A stretch of 64,000 nucleotides of DNA from assembly GCF_000213055.1 (NCBI RefSeq), contig NZ_CM001165.1, forward strand, positions 3,990,945-4,054,944, read 5' to 3'. The notes beneath the pieces were generated by a model. That model was not told the origin of the DNA, ran no database searches, and saw nothing but the letters and a program-made list of their open reading frames with translations. Position 1 is the stretch's first letter; every line of letters begins with the position of its first letter. A program made the translations under genes and the position numbers. Source of the stretch: Streptomyces sp. Tu6071. GTDB lineage: Bacteria; Actinomycetota; Actinomycetes; Streptomycetales; Streptomycetaceae. Shown one piece after another: positions 8,710-16,792 of the stretch.

Positions 8710-9336
8710 TCAACACTTCGGCTTCGCCGACTCGGCGGGCCCCCGCTGCAGGGCGGCAAGCGCCTTCTCGGCCGTGCCGGGAGCGGTCAGCTTCGTGAAG
8801 CCGTCCCCGATCACGAGATCCAGCGCCGCCCCCTTCCGCGCGTCGGTCCGCGTCCCGGCCCCGGCGAACTGCGTCCCGAGGACCTTCAGCGAACTGTCCG
8901 CCGCGCTCTTCGGCCCGATCAGCAGCCCCGCCGTCTTCACCTTCTTGTCGTACGCGGCCGGCGCGTTGCCGACCTCGCCGATCGTGAAGCCCCGCTTCTT
9001 CAACTCGTCCGCCGTCTCCTTCGCGAGCCCCGAGCGGGTCGTCGCGTTGAGGACGTTGACCTTGACCGCTTTCGGCGCGGGCAGCTTCGACACCCGCGCG
9101 GGTTCGGCCGAGGGGCGGGCACAGTGCTTGGGCCCGGCTGCCGCCGTCGCCGTACCGCCGCCGGAGAACACGTCGAAGAGCTGGAGCGAACCCCAGCCGA
9201 GCAGACCGAGGACAGCGGCCGAGGCGACGATCACCGCCACGAGCCTGCCGCGTTTGCGGGGGCGCCGCATATGGGGGTACTTGTCCCCCGTGATGCGGTA
9301 CTTGCCGCCCATGCCGGGAGGTGTGAGCATGCTCAT
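8710..9336 (-). CDS. LytR C-terminal (LytR_C) domain membrane protein
   Basis: A 208-residue protein with a cytoplasmic basic tail, one membrane anchor at about residues 31-55 and an exported LytR_C domain (KVNVLNATTRSGLA to the C-terminus), a domain found attached to cell-envelope LCP enzymes. No LCP catalytic domain is present, so it is probably an accessory envelope protein. The start MSMLTPPGMGGKYRITG is the conserved one in streptomycetes although no clear ribosome site precedes it. The final residue is Cys. Confidence 0.82.
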   Translation of the reverse strand: MSMLTPPGMGGKYRITGDKYPHMRRPRKRGRLVAVIVASAAVLGLLGWGSLQLFDVFSGGGTATAAAGPKHCARPSAEPARVSKLPAPKAVKVNVLNATTRSGLAKETADELKKRGFTIGEVGNAPAAYDKKVKTAGLLIGPKSAADSSLKVLGTQFAGAGTRTDARKGAALDLVIGDGFTKLTAPGTAEKALAALQRGPAESAKPKC

Positions 9337-9420
9337 ACACGCAGCGTAGTGCGGCCCGCGAGCCATGCCTACTTAATGATCATCCACTTGGGTGCAGATC
9401 ACCCGGAGCAACCCGAACGG

Positions 9421-9546
9421 CGGAACGAGCCCGGCGGAACGAGCCCGGCGGAACGAGCCCGGCGGAACGAGCCCGGCGGAACGAGCCCGGCCGAACGAGC
9501 CCGGCGGAACGAGCCCGGCCGGAAGGCCCCGGCGGGAAGGCCCCGG
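9421..9546. repeat. 14-bp tandem array
   Basis: Seven consecutive 14-bp units CGGAACGAGCCCGG run from 9421 to 9518, one with a single change, followed by two diverged units containing GGAAGGCCCCGG. Confidence 0.92.
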
Positions 9547-9772
9547 CTGGAGACCGGCGGCCCGGCCGCTGGCGGGAAACGCCGGATGTCTGCCGGTGCA
9601 CGTCCGGAGCCGCCCGGCCGGCGCCGGGTGCCGCTGTCAGGAGAGCTGGCTCGCGCACGCGCGTCGCCGGTTGGCGGGCGTCCAGAGTCAGCCGGTAGGC
9701 ACGTCCAGTGCCGGAGGCGGACGCCTCGACGCCGACTCGGGACATACCGCAGTACCTGCCCAGCGCTCATAC

Positions 9773-9866
9773 TGCCGTGTGCCGTGTGCCGTGTGCCGTG
9801 TGCCGTGTGCCGTGTGCCGTGTGCCGTGTGCCGTGTGCCGTGTGCCGTGTGCCGTGTGCCGTGTGC
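9773..9866. repeat. 7-bp tandem array (TGCCGTG), about 13 copies
   Basis: The heptamer TGCCGTG repeats without interruption for about 94 bp. As 7 is not a multiple of 3, copy-number change would shift any reading frame. Its perfection points to active slippage. Confidence 0.93.
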
Positions 9867-10017
9867 GCCCCTGTTCAGCGCCGCCCAGCGCAAAGTGCAG
9901 CCTGCTGCCCGCCGGGAAGCCGGTGCGTGCGCCGTGTCCGCCGCCTCCCGGAAGCCTCCCGCGCCCACCAGCGCGACGCTCGGCCCACCGCCGCCTTGTG
10001 GGAGCCAGCCCACCGCC

Positions 10018-10100
10018 CTGCGGAAGCCAGCTTGCCCGCCCTGCGGAAGCCAGCTTGCCCGCCCTGCGGAAGCCAGCTTGCCCGCCTTGCGGAAGCCGGT
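10018..10100. repeat. 23-bp tandem array, about 3.6 copies
   Basis: The unit CTGCGGAAGCCAGCTTGCCC(GCC) begins at 10018, 10041, 10064 and, diverged, 10087, a constant 23-bp period with no spacers. It is therefore not a CRISPR array. Confidence 0.9.
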
Positions 10101-10298
10101 TGCCCGCCGGGAAGTCCAGCCCGCAGCCTGCCGGAAAGCCGCACGTGCCATCTCCCGGGGAAGCGGCGCGTCCTACCCGCCCGACGCTCAGCAGCCCACC
10201 GAAAAGCCCCACGCCCCGCGCCGGGAAGCCCCGCCCGAGCACTCCGCCGTGGGTACCCCCAACCGAGGTACCGCCTCCGACGCGCGCCGCGAGACCCC

Positions 10299-10595
10299 TC
10301 AGTCCATCTCCAGCACGCGCGCGTGCAGCACCTGCCGCTGCTGGAGCGCCGCGCGGACCGCGCGGTGGAGTCCGTCCTCCAGGTACAGATCGCCGCGCCA
10401 CTTCACGACGTGCGCGAAGAGGTCGCCGTAGAAGGTGGAGTCCTCGGCGAGCAGGGTCTCCAGGTCCAGCTGTCCCTTAGTGGTGACGAGCTGGTCGAGG
10501 CGGACCGGACGCGGTGCGACGTCCGCCCACTGCCGGGTGCTTTCCCGGCCGTGATCGGGGTACGGCCGGCCGTTTCCGATGCGCTTGAAGATCAC
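10299..10595 (-). CDS. Small conserved actinobacterial protein (VapB-like annotation in relatives)
   Basis: A 98-residue cytosolic protein beginning MIFKRIGNGRPYPDHGR, almost invariant among actinobacteria. Relatives are sometimes labelled VapB-family antitoxin, but I see no partner PIN-domain toxin beside it, and its conservation is that of a core gene. It contains a short central helix-rich part (LDQLVTTKGQLDLETLLAED) and a second (LHRAVRAALQQRQVLHARVLE). The start is GTG at 10595 with only a weak ribosome site. Function unknown. Confidence 0.8.
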   Translation of the reverse strand: MIFKRIGNGRPYPDHGRESTRQWADVAPRPVRLDQLVTTKGQLDLETLLAEDSTFYGDLFAHVVKWRGDLYLEDGLHRAVRAALQQRQVLHARVLEMD

Positions 10596-10730
10596 ACGGA
10601 AAGCCTACCGGGCCGCGTCCCCGAGGCGCAGCCGAGCGGGCGGTTTACGGCCCGCCGCGACCGATTCCCCTACGTTTCGTGCACGTATCCCGTACGGGCC
10701 GAGTTGTCACCCCGTGTATTCACATCGCCT

Positions 10731-11597
10731 TCACAGGCTCTCCGTCAGAAAACCGTGCAGGTCGAGCGGTTCACGGCCGAGCAGCTCACCGAGCGTCGGC
10801 CCCGTCTCGGCGAACTCCTTCGCCCGGCTCGCCCGGAAGAGGCCGAGCAGCAGGTCTGCCTGTGGCTCCGGCACCCCATGCTCGATGAGCTGTTCCCGCC
10901 ACTGGTCGTCGGGCACGACGATCCGCTCGACCGGGCGCCCGGTGACCTCCCCCGCGATGCGTGCCACGTCGGAGAGATCGAGGGCCCGGGGCCCGGTGAG
11001 GGCGGGGGTCGGGCCGTCGAACGGCGCCTCGCCACGTTCCCCGTCGGCCAGGATCACGGCCGCCGCCTCGGCGAGATCGGCATGTGTGGTCCAGGAGACC
11101 GGGCCGTCCTCCGGCGCGTACAGCTTTCCGCTGTCCAGCGCGTCACCGAGGAGCTGGAGAGTCGTGGACGCGTAGAAGCCGTTGCGCAGCGAGGTGTAGG
11201 CGATGCCGCTCTCGGCGAGCAGCTTCTCGGTCACCGCGTGATCGGGCATGGGCGGGAAGGGGGAGGTGGGCGAGACGCCCTGGTGGCTCGTGTACAGCAC
11301 GCGCCCGACGCCGGCCGCGCGCGCCGCGTCGATCGCCGCCGCGTGCCGCGCGACGGCCTCGGGGCCCGTCGCGTCCACCGACACGAGCAGAAGCTGACTG
11401 GCTCCCTCGAAGGCGTGCGCCAGGCTCTCGGGCTCGGCGAAGTCGCCGCGCCGCACTCGTACGCCTCGCGCCGCGAGGTCCGCGAGCTTCTCGGGGCTGC
11501 GCACGCTGACCCCGACGCGCTCGGCGGGAACGCGCCGCAGCAACTGTTCGACGAGCGGGCGGCCGAGCTGCCCAGTGGCTCCGGTCACGATGATCAT
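10731..11597 (-). CDS. NmrA-like / NAD(P)H quinone oxidoreductase type 2-like SDR
   Basis: A 288-residue cytosolic atypical short-chain dehydrogenase. The NAD(P) motif TGATGQLG sits at residues 5-12. The middle part ([26 protein letters not shown]) matches QorB-like enzymes that lack the usual SDR Tyr-Lys pair spacing. It is divergent from a TetR-type regulator 138 nt away, which probably represses it in response to a small electrophile or quinone (inference). The C-terminus is a helical substrate lid. Confidence 0.87.
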   Translation of the reverse strand: MIIVTGATGQLGRPLVEQLLRRVPAERVGVSVRSPEKLADLAARGVRVRRGDFAEPESLAHAFEGASQLLLVSVDATGPEAVARHAAAIDAARAAGVGRVLYTSHQGVSPTSPFPPMPDHAVTEKLLAESGIAYTSLRNGFYASTTLQLLGDALDSGKLYAPEDGPVSWTTHADLAEAAAVILADGERGEAPFDGPTPALTGPRALDLSDVARIAGEVTGRPVERIVVPDDQWREQLIEHGVPEPQADLLLGLFRASRAKEFAETGPTLGELLGREPLDLHGFLTESL

Positions 11598-11638
11598 GAG
11601 TGTCCTCCTGAGGCGATATCGTCGCTAACATGCACACT

Positions 11639-11687
11639 GTAACACCGATAATTCCCGTGTTACCAATTCAGCGATAACGGTGATACT
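11639..11687. promoter_or_regulatory. Probable TetR operator and divergent promoters
   Basis: This AT-rich intergenic patch has an inverted repeat GTAACAC (11639-11645) / GTGTTAC (11657-11663). TTACCA (11660) and GATACT (11682), 16 nt apart, could serve as -35/-10 for the regulator gene, overlapping one operator arm. That arrangement fits autorepression. Confidence 0.5.
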
Positions 11688-11735
11688 CTGTGCTCACGAG
11701 CACGCGCCGCGTGCATGCGGACGGAGGAGGGACCG

Positions 11736-12422
11736 GTGGCGGCTGTGGAAGGACTGCGGGAGCGGATCGTGGCGGCTGCCACGGAACTCCTGGAGGAGAG
11801 CGGCAGGGAAGCGGTGACGACGCGGGCCGTCGCGGCACGCGCGGGCGTCCAGGCCCCGGCGATCTACCGGCTCTTCGGCGACAAGGAAGGTCTGCTGCAC
11901 GCCGTCGCGGACGAAGGACTCGGCGCCTACTTGAGCGAGAAAGAGGCGCAAGAGCATGTGGAGGACCCGGTCGACGACCTGCGGGCCGGCTGGGACCTGC
12001 ACGTCGACTTCGGCCTCGCGCACCCGGCGCTCTACTCCCTCATGTACGCGGACCCGGGCACCGCTCCACCCGCGTCGCCCGCCCTCACGGCCGCCGAGGA
12101 ACACCTCACGCGCCGCATACGCAGGCTCGCGGCAGCGGGCCGGCTGCGCGTCGGCGAGCGCCTCGCCACCGACCTCGTCCACGCCTCCGGACGGGGTACG
12201 GTCCTCACGGTGCTCGCGGAGGGGCGCCGCGACGACGAGCTGCTGACCGCTTCGCGCGAGGCACTCGTCGCCGCGGTCACGACCGGAGCCCCCGCCTTCG
12301 AGAGCCCAGCGGGCCCGGCCGGGGCGGCGCGCGCGCTCCGTGCCGGGCTCGACGGGGTCACTGGGCTGTCGACGGCGGAGCGTCAGCTCATGGGGGAGTG
12401 GCTGGAACGGATCTCCGACTGA
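11736..12422 (+). CDS. TetR/AcrR-family regulator
   Basis: A 228-residue DNA-binding repressor. The N-terminal helix-turn-helix (about residues 5-50) contains the typical VTTRAVAARAGVQAPAIYRLFGDKEGLL. The C-terminal part is a helical ligand-binding domain. I chose the GTG at 11736 because GGAGGAGGG lies 5-8 nt upstream; an in-frame ATG at 11715 has no ribosome site. The divergent SDR gene is the likely target. Its last 40 bp overlap the convergent small gene at 12383. Confidence 0.88.
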   Translation: MAAVEGLRERIVAAATELLEESGREAVTTRAVAARAGVQAPAIYRLFGDKEGLLHAVADEGLGAYLSEKEAQEHVEDPVDDLRAGWDLHVDFGLAHPALYSLMYADPGTAPPASPALTAAEEHLTRRIRRLAAAGRLRVGERLATDLVHASGRGTVLTVLAEGRRDDELLTASREALVAAVTTGAPAFESPAGPAGAARALRAGLDGVTGLSTAERQLMGEWLERISD

Positions 12423-12634
12423 GCGGCCGGACGGGGGGAGGGGGTGGCGGCCGGGGTATCCGGTGCGGCCTCGGGCGAGGGTGAGGCTGCGGCCTCGGGT
12501 GAGGGTGAGGGCGCGGCCTCGGGCTCGCGCTCGGGCCGGTGGTCCTTAACGGGGCCGTCGTCGTGGTGCTCGGTACGGCGGCGCGCCTCGGCGCGGAGCA
12601 GGGCGTACAGGGCTGCGTCACGGTCGAAAGGCAT
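12383..12634 (-). CDS. Small hypothetical protein
   Basis: An 83-residue protein with no domain I recognise. The first 25 residues (MPFDRDAALYALLRAEARRRTE) form a plausible helix; the rest is an acidic Pro/Ser/Glu-rich low-complexity tail with a repeated EAAPSPSP-type unit. GGGAG lies 7 nt upstream of the ATG, the main reason to accept it. It overlaps the 3' end of the convergent TetR gene by 40 bp and may share a transcript with the gene at 12699-13232. Confidence 0.5.
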   Translation of the reverse strand: MPFDRDAALYALLRAEARRRTEHHDDGPVKDHRPEREPEAAPSPSPEAAASPSPEAAPDTPAATPSPRPAAQSEIRSSHSPMS

Positions 12635-12698
12635 GGGGGTGCTCCCTGGTGGTGCTGGTGGGTCGTACGGGGCGTGCTGAGCGGGTGGAGCGGGACTC

Positions 12699-13232
12699 TC
12701 AGCAGCGCAGGACGACGTGCGGGGGAGCGGGGTGAGTGCTGGGGGCGGGAGGAGCCTGCGCGGGTGCGGGCACCCCCGGTACAAGGGCGAGCCGGCGTCC
12801 GGCGCGGGGCGCGGGCGCGCGGGGTGGAGCGGCGGAGGTCGCCTCGGCAACGGCCTCCTCGACGGGCGCGCCCGCCTCCACCTCGGCGACAGAGGTGCCT
12901 GTGCCACCGGGGGTGCCCGTACCGCCGGGGATGCCCGTGCCACTGGGGGCGCCCACGCCGCCGGGGGCACCCGTACCACTGAAGGTGCCTGAACCACCGG
13001 GGTTGGCCGCGCCACCGGAGTAGCCCGTACTGGCGGGGTGATCCGTACTGCCGGGGTGACCCGTACTGCCGAGGAAGCCCGTGCCGCCGGAAAGTCCCGC
13101 ACCGGTGAAAGACACCGCCCCCTCGGGGGCAGCCCCCACTGCCCCCGCCGAGCCGACGAGCACGCAGCAGAGCCCGAGCAGCGCGGCGGCCAGCGCCACC
13201 AGCCACCGCCCCGACACGTCCAAGCTCCGCAT
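12699..13232 (-). CDS. Secreted Gly-rich low-complexity protein
   Basis: A 177-residue protein with an N-terminal signal (LVALAAALLGLCCVLVGSAGAVGA, about residues 11-34) and a long segment of Gly/Ser/Thr/Pro repeats of the type GGTGTPGGTG, which resembles collagen-like or cell-wall linker sequence. The tail ends VVLRC. No catalytic domain is visible. Only a weak ribosome site (GGTGGGAAG) precedes the ATG. Function unknown. Confidence 0.5.
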   Translation of the reverse strand: MRSLDVSGRWLVALAAALLGLCCVLVGSAGAVGAAPEGAVSFTGAGLSGGTGFLGSTGHPGSTDHPASTGYSGGAANPGGSGTFSGTGAPGGVGAPSGTGIPGGTGTPGGTGTSVAEVEAGAPVEEAVAEATSAAPPRAPAPRAGRRLALVPGVPAPAQAPPAPSTHPAPPHVVLRC

Positions 13233-13437
13233 GGGGCGGTTCTTCCCACCGATCCCGCGACCCGTGCGCGAAGGCCCCGCTTAGCACCCGTACGGGGGAC
13301 CCGCGCAGCTTCCGTCCCGTACACCCATACCCTCGGGCCCCCTAGCGCCCAGCCCCTGCCCCTTCACCCCAGCCCCCTCACCCCAACCCCCGCACCCCCC
13401 ACCAACCTCGTCTCCCCTCCCCATCCCCCCCAGGAGC

Positions 13438-14130
13438 TCACCCCGGCAAGTGCCCCACCCCGCCCCACTCCGTCAGCCCCAACCGTCCCGCCTCCGCCAC
13501 CCAGCGCGACACCGAGGCGTTGGGTACGGGTGGGAGTCGGTCCGGGGTGGGGTAGCCGATGCCGCCGAAGTACTGCCGTGCCGCCACCACGACCGCGTCG
13601 TGGGCGACGAGGAGCACGCGGCGGCCCGTCGCGGCGCGTGACAGTTCGGTGAGGAACTGGCCGACCCGGACCGTCACGTCGGTGAGCGCCTCGCCGCCCG
13701 GTGGCCGGTAGTACCAGGCGCCGACCCGCTTGCGCCGCTCCGCCTCGCGCGGATCGCGGGCCACGAAGGCGGCGGGCGGGTGGAGGGTGAAGATCCCCTG
13801 CTCGCGGTCGCGCAGGCGGTCGTCGACGAGGGCGTCGTCGGCGGAGAGACCGGCCGTCTCGGCCATGAGCCGCCAGGTCTCGCGGGCGCGCAGGTACGGG
13901 GAGCAGACGACGAGGAGGCCGGGGTCACGCTCGGCGAGCCAGCCGCCGAGCGCGGTGGCCTGGGCGACCCCCCGTTCCGAGAGGGGCACGTCCCGGTCGA
14001 GTCCCGGCAGCGGCTCGGTGCGGTCCGCCGTCGCGGGGTCGGCGTAGACGGCGTTCGCGGTGCTCTCCCCGTGGCGTACGGCCCACAGTTCGACGAGCGC
14101 GCAGGGCGGGGTGAGGGCGGGAACCGACAC
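13438..14130 (-). CDS. Histidine phosphatase superfamily protein
   Basis: A 230-residue phosphoglycerate-mutase-like phosphatase. The catalytic RHGES motif is at residues 19-23 (phospho-acceptor His20), and the second catalytic His lies in VAHDAVV in the last quarter. An Arg-rich middle (REQGIFTLHPP) fits the family. The GTG start is chosen because GGGAGGT lies 6 nt upstream. Substrate cannot be told from sequence. It stops 38 nt after the next gene's start region and may be co-transcribed with the oxidoreductase upstream. Confidence 0.85.
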   Translation of the reverse strand: MSVPALTPPCALVELWAVRHGESTANAVYADPATADRTEPLPGLDRDVPLSERGVAQATALGGWLAERDPGLLVVCSPYLRARETWRLMAETAGLSADDALVDDRLRDREQGIFTLHPPAAFVARDPREAERRKRVGAWYYRPPGGEALTDVTVRVGQFLTELSRAATGRRVLLVAHDAVVVAARQYFGGIGYPTPDRLPPVPNASVSRWVAEAGRLGLTEWGGVGHLPG

Positions 14131-14168
14131 GAGTACCTCCCGGGGCTGGGGATCGTCCTCGCACAGCT

Positions 14169-15128
14169 CTACCCCTCCGCGTCCACCCGCACTACGTACT
14201 TGCCCCGAACGCCTCCCGCCTCCAGTGCCCGGTGGGCCTCCCCGGTCTCCTCCAGCGGGAAGACCTTGTCCACCTCGGGGTGGAGGGCCCCGGTGGAGAC
14301 GAGCCGTGCGACCTCGTCGAAGAGGGCGCGTTTCGGGTTCCCGCTGAAGAAGCGGACGCGGCTGCGCCCGTGCACGGCGCTCGCGGCGATGCCGCCGAGC
14401 GAGGCGAAGGGGTGGGCGAGGTCGAAGGCGATCGTGACCATGCGGCCCCCGGGAGCCAACAGGCGCCGATAGGATAGGAGTTCGGTGCCGGCCGTGTCGA
14501 GTATGACGTCGTACGGGCCGAGATCGCCGGGGGAGACGGCGCGGTGGTCGTAGGCGTGGCTCGCGCCGAGGCTCCGTACGAAGTCCAGGTTCGTGGCGCG
14601 GGCGAGGGCCGTCACCTCGGCGCCGAGGGCGGCTCCGAGCTGGACGGCGACGTTGCCGACGCCGCCCGCGGCGCCCCGTACGAGGAGACGTTCGCCGGGC
14701 TTCAGCCGGGCCTTGTCGCGCAGCGCGGTCACGGCGGTCGTGCCGACGGGGAGCGCGGCGGCGGTGACGAGGTCGAGCCCGTCGGGGACCTTGCCGAGCC
14801 GGGCGGGCGTCGTCTTCACGTACTCCGCCGCGCTGCCGAAACCGGAGGCGCGCCCCACGATGCCCCACACGCGGTCGCCGGGCGCGAAGCCGCTCGCACC
14901 GGGACCGAGCGCGGCGACCTCCCCGGCGAAATCGAGCCCGACGCGCTGCGGGAACTTCCGCCCCGTGACGAGCCGCACCCGTCCGGCGCGCCCCGCCAGC
15001 TCCCCGCCGTTGACGCTGAATGCCCGTACGCGCACGAGTACTTCACCGGCCTTGGGCTCGGGGCGGGGCACGTCGCCGACGTACAGCACCTCGGGGCCGC
15101 CGTACCGGTCGTAGAGCACAGCCTTCAT
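14169..15128 (-). CDS. NAD(P)-dependent quinone-oxidoreductase-type alcohol dehydrogenase family enzyme
   Basis: A 319-residue medium-chain reductase. The GroES-like N-terminal domain is followed by the NADPH-binding motif RGAAGGVGNVAVQ at about residues 145-157. The catalytic and structural zinc ligands of true alcohol dehydrogenases are absent, so it should be a zinc-independent quinone or enone reductase. The ATG at 15128 has AAAGG 11 nt upstream; an in-frame GTG at 15134 is an alternative. It is divergent from a TetR regulator with a palindromic operator between them. Confidence 0.9.
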   Translation of the reverse strand: MKAVLYDRYGGPEVLYVGDVPRPEPKAGEVLVRVRAFSVNGGELAGRAGRVRLVTGRKFPQRVGLDFAGEVAALGPGASGFAPGDRVWGIVGRASGFGSAAEYVKTTPARLGKVPDGLDLVTAAALPVGTTAVTALRDKARLKPGERLLVRGAAGGVGNVAVQLGAALGAEVTALARATNLDFVRSLGASHAYDHRAVSPGDLGPYDVILDTAGTELLSYRRLLAPGGRMVTIAFDLAHPFASLGGIAASAVHGRSRVRFFSGNPKRALFDEVARLVSTGALHPEVDKVFPLEETGEAHRALEAGGVRGKYVVRVDAEG

Positions 15129-15185
15129 GGTCACGCACACCTTTCCTCGTCGGGCCCCCGCCGGGCCGAGCGTAGGCTGGCAAAC

Positions 15186-15207
15186 GGACGGAACCGTCCA
15201 CTTGGAC
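15186..15207. promoter_or_regulatory. Operator between oxidoreductase and TetR genes
   Basis: Two overlapping perfect inverted repeats are present: GGACGG-AA-CCGTCC (15186-15199) and GTCCA-CT-TGGAC (15196-15207). They give three alternating half-sites within 22 bp, immediately upstream of the regulator's ribosome site. This is the likely binding site of the adjacent TetR protein. Confidence 0.65.
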
Positions 15208-15222
15208 CGGAGGTGAGAGACA

Positions 15223-15939
15223 GTGCCGGCCGATTCCTCTCGGATGCGTCCCGGGACGGCGCGCGAGGCGTTCGCCGCGCCTCCCGCCCCGCCTCTGCGC
15301 GCCGATGCCCTCCGCAACCGCGCCCGCCTCCTCGCCGCCGCCCGCGAGGTCTTCGCCGAGCGCGGGCTCGACGCGCCGATGGCGACCGTCGCGCGGCGCG
15401 CCGGGGTCGGCGTGGCCACGCTCTACCGGCGGTTCCCGACGCGCGACGACCTCGTACGGGCCGCCTTCGCGGAGCAGATGGACACGTGCGCGCGGGTGCT
15501 CGACGAGGCGGTGGCCGATCCCGACCCCTGGCGCGGTTTCCAGCGTCTCGTCGAGACGGTGTGCGCGCTCCAGGCCGAGGAGCGCGGCTTCCCGGAGGCG
15601 TTCGTACGGGCGTTCCCGGCCGCCGCCCGCGCGCACACCGACGCGGCGCGCGCGCAGGCCGCTGAGGACTTCGCGCGCCTCGTCGCTCGCGCGCAGGCGG
15701 CTGGGGCCCTTCGCCCCGACTTCCACCCGGCCGACTTCTCGATGCTGCTCCTCGCCCACGGCGGCCTCGTCGCCGCCGCCCCGGCCGACCGCGCGTCCTC
15801 GCGCCGCCTCGTCGCCTACCTCCTGGAGTCCTTCCGCGCCCGCCCCTCAAGAACAGCCCTCCCCCCACCGGGCACCCTGGACCTCATCGCCTGGCCGCAG
15901 CCGAACACCGCTGCTCAGCCCGCCAGTCCGGGCGCGTGA
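15223..15939 (+). CDS. TetR-family regulator
   Basis: A 238-residue repressor. The helix-turn-helix is at about residues 30-75 (RARLLAAAREVFAERG ... VARRAGVGVATLYRRFPTRDDLV), preceded by a 25-residue Pro/Ala extension. The remainder is the ligand-binding domain. The GTG start has GGAGGTGAG 6-9 nt upstream. It most likely controls the divergent quinone oxidoreductase gene through the operator at 15186-15207. Confidence 0.9.
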   Translation: MPADSSRMRPGTAREAFAAPPAPPLRADALRNRARLLAAAREVFAERGLDAPMATVARRAGVGVATLYRRFPTRDDLVRAAFAEQMDTCARVLDEAVADPDPWRGFQRLVETVCALQAEERGFPEAFVRAFPAAARAHTDAARAQAAEDFARLVARAQAAGALRPDFHPADFSMLLLAHGGLVAAAPADRASSRRLVAYLLESFRARPSRTALPPPGTLDLIAWPQPNTAAQPASPGA

Positions 15940-16792
15940 GGCGGGAAGGGGCGCGGCACTTCCCACCGGATGCTCTGCCCCAACAGCCTGTGAAGTCACA
16001 GACGCCTGGCTAGAGTTGTGCGGTGCGGTCCGCTGTGCCGGGACCGATGGGGCGGGGCTCGTGACGGGGTGGCGAGTGGTGCGCGAGGGCGACGACGGGG
16101 CGCTGAAGAACGAACGGCGCAGGTTCTTCATCGGTTTCGGCAGCGGGCTGTACCGCCACCTGCCGGAGCCGGGCCGTCGCCCGAGTCCTCCCTCGGCCGT
16201 TACCGGGTCGGAGTTCGCGCGGGTTGCGGCGGTCCCAGTACTGCTGGATGCGTCGCGCGAAGCCGCGCAACCCAGCACTTCGGGTCGACCCGGAGCCCCA
16301 CGAGGAGCTGGTCGACGGTGCCGCTCGTGTTCGCGGTCGCGTTCCTGCGGCCGTCGTCAAGGTCCATGGAGAGGGGCAGGGGGCCTTCGGGGATGCGCGC
16401 GCGGCGAGTGCGTGCGCCGCGTGCTGTGCGAGGGGCGTTTTGCCGATGCCGTCCATGCCGTCCATGCCGGTCGGGCCGCTTCGGCAGGTCAGGACGAGCA
16501 CGGGCGGGCCCGCGCCACCATCCACGCCAGCCTCCGCCGGTCTCCGCCGCCGTGACGAGGCGGGTCGGCCCCTCGCGGCTGTCCTCTCCGTATCCGGCGG
16601 CGGCGGCGAACTGGTGGGGCCCTCGGGGGCTTGGTGTGTGCTCGCGTCGTACTCGTCCAGGAAACCGATGTCCCGTGCCCGTACCGCCGGCTCGGTCTGT
16701 CCGGTCCGGCTGTTGTGCGGCTCGTCGCCCAGCGGGTCATGCCGTGGGTCGGTGCGGACGGGCGGGGGCGTTCCGCGACAGCGTGTCGCTCC
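15940..16792. other. Gene-free interval holding a decayed gene
   Basis: An 853-bp interval between the TetR gene and rskA. No intact gene fits, but leftward-facing fragments of a P-loop protein are visible in at least two frames (see the pseudogene entry). Confidence 0.5.
16150..16690 (-). pseudogene. Relic of a STAND/NB-ARC-type P-loop gene
   Basis: Read leftward, one frame near 16690-16560 gives a plausible globular stretch (DIGFLDEYDAS ... AAAAGYGEDS). A second frame near 16525-16420 gives PPVLVLTCRSGPTGMDGMDGIGKTPLAQHAAHAL. In that stretch DGIGKTPLA matches the Walker A loop of AfsR-like ATPases, duplicated at MDGMDG. The frames do not join, there is no ribosome site, and the downstream sequence degenerates. 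Frameshifts rather than sequencing error are likely, since no full-length frame can be assembled. Boundaries are approximate. Confidence 0.4.

Larger units (their letters stand above)
9337..10298. other. Large repeat-filled spacer
   Basis: A 962-bp spacer containing three different short tandem arrays (14, 7 and 23 bp; each listed). Every long open frame through it is a translation of those arrays, such as runs of VCRVPCA, and lacks a recognisable fold. I regard it as non-coding. Confidence 0.6.

Noticed and set aside
9421..10100. Possible CRISPR array
   Set aside because: Units of 7, 14 and 23 bp are head-to-tail without unique spacers, and no cas genes are present.
9708..11642. A 644-codon plus-strand frame running across the repeats and through the NmrA-like gene
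   Set aside because: Its N-terminal part translates the heptamer array and the rest is antisense to a recognisable dehydrogenase.
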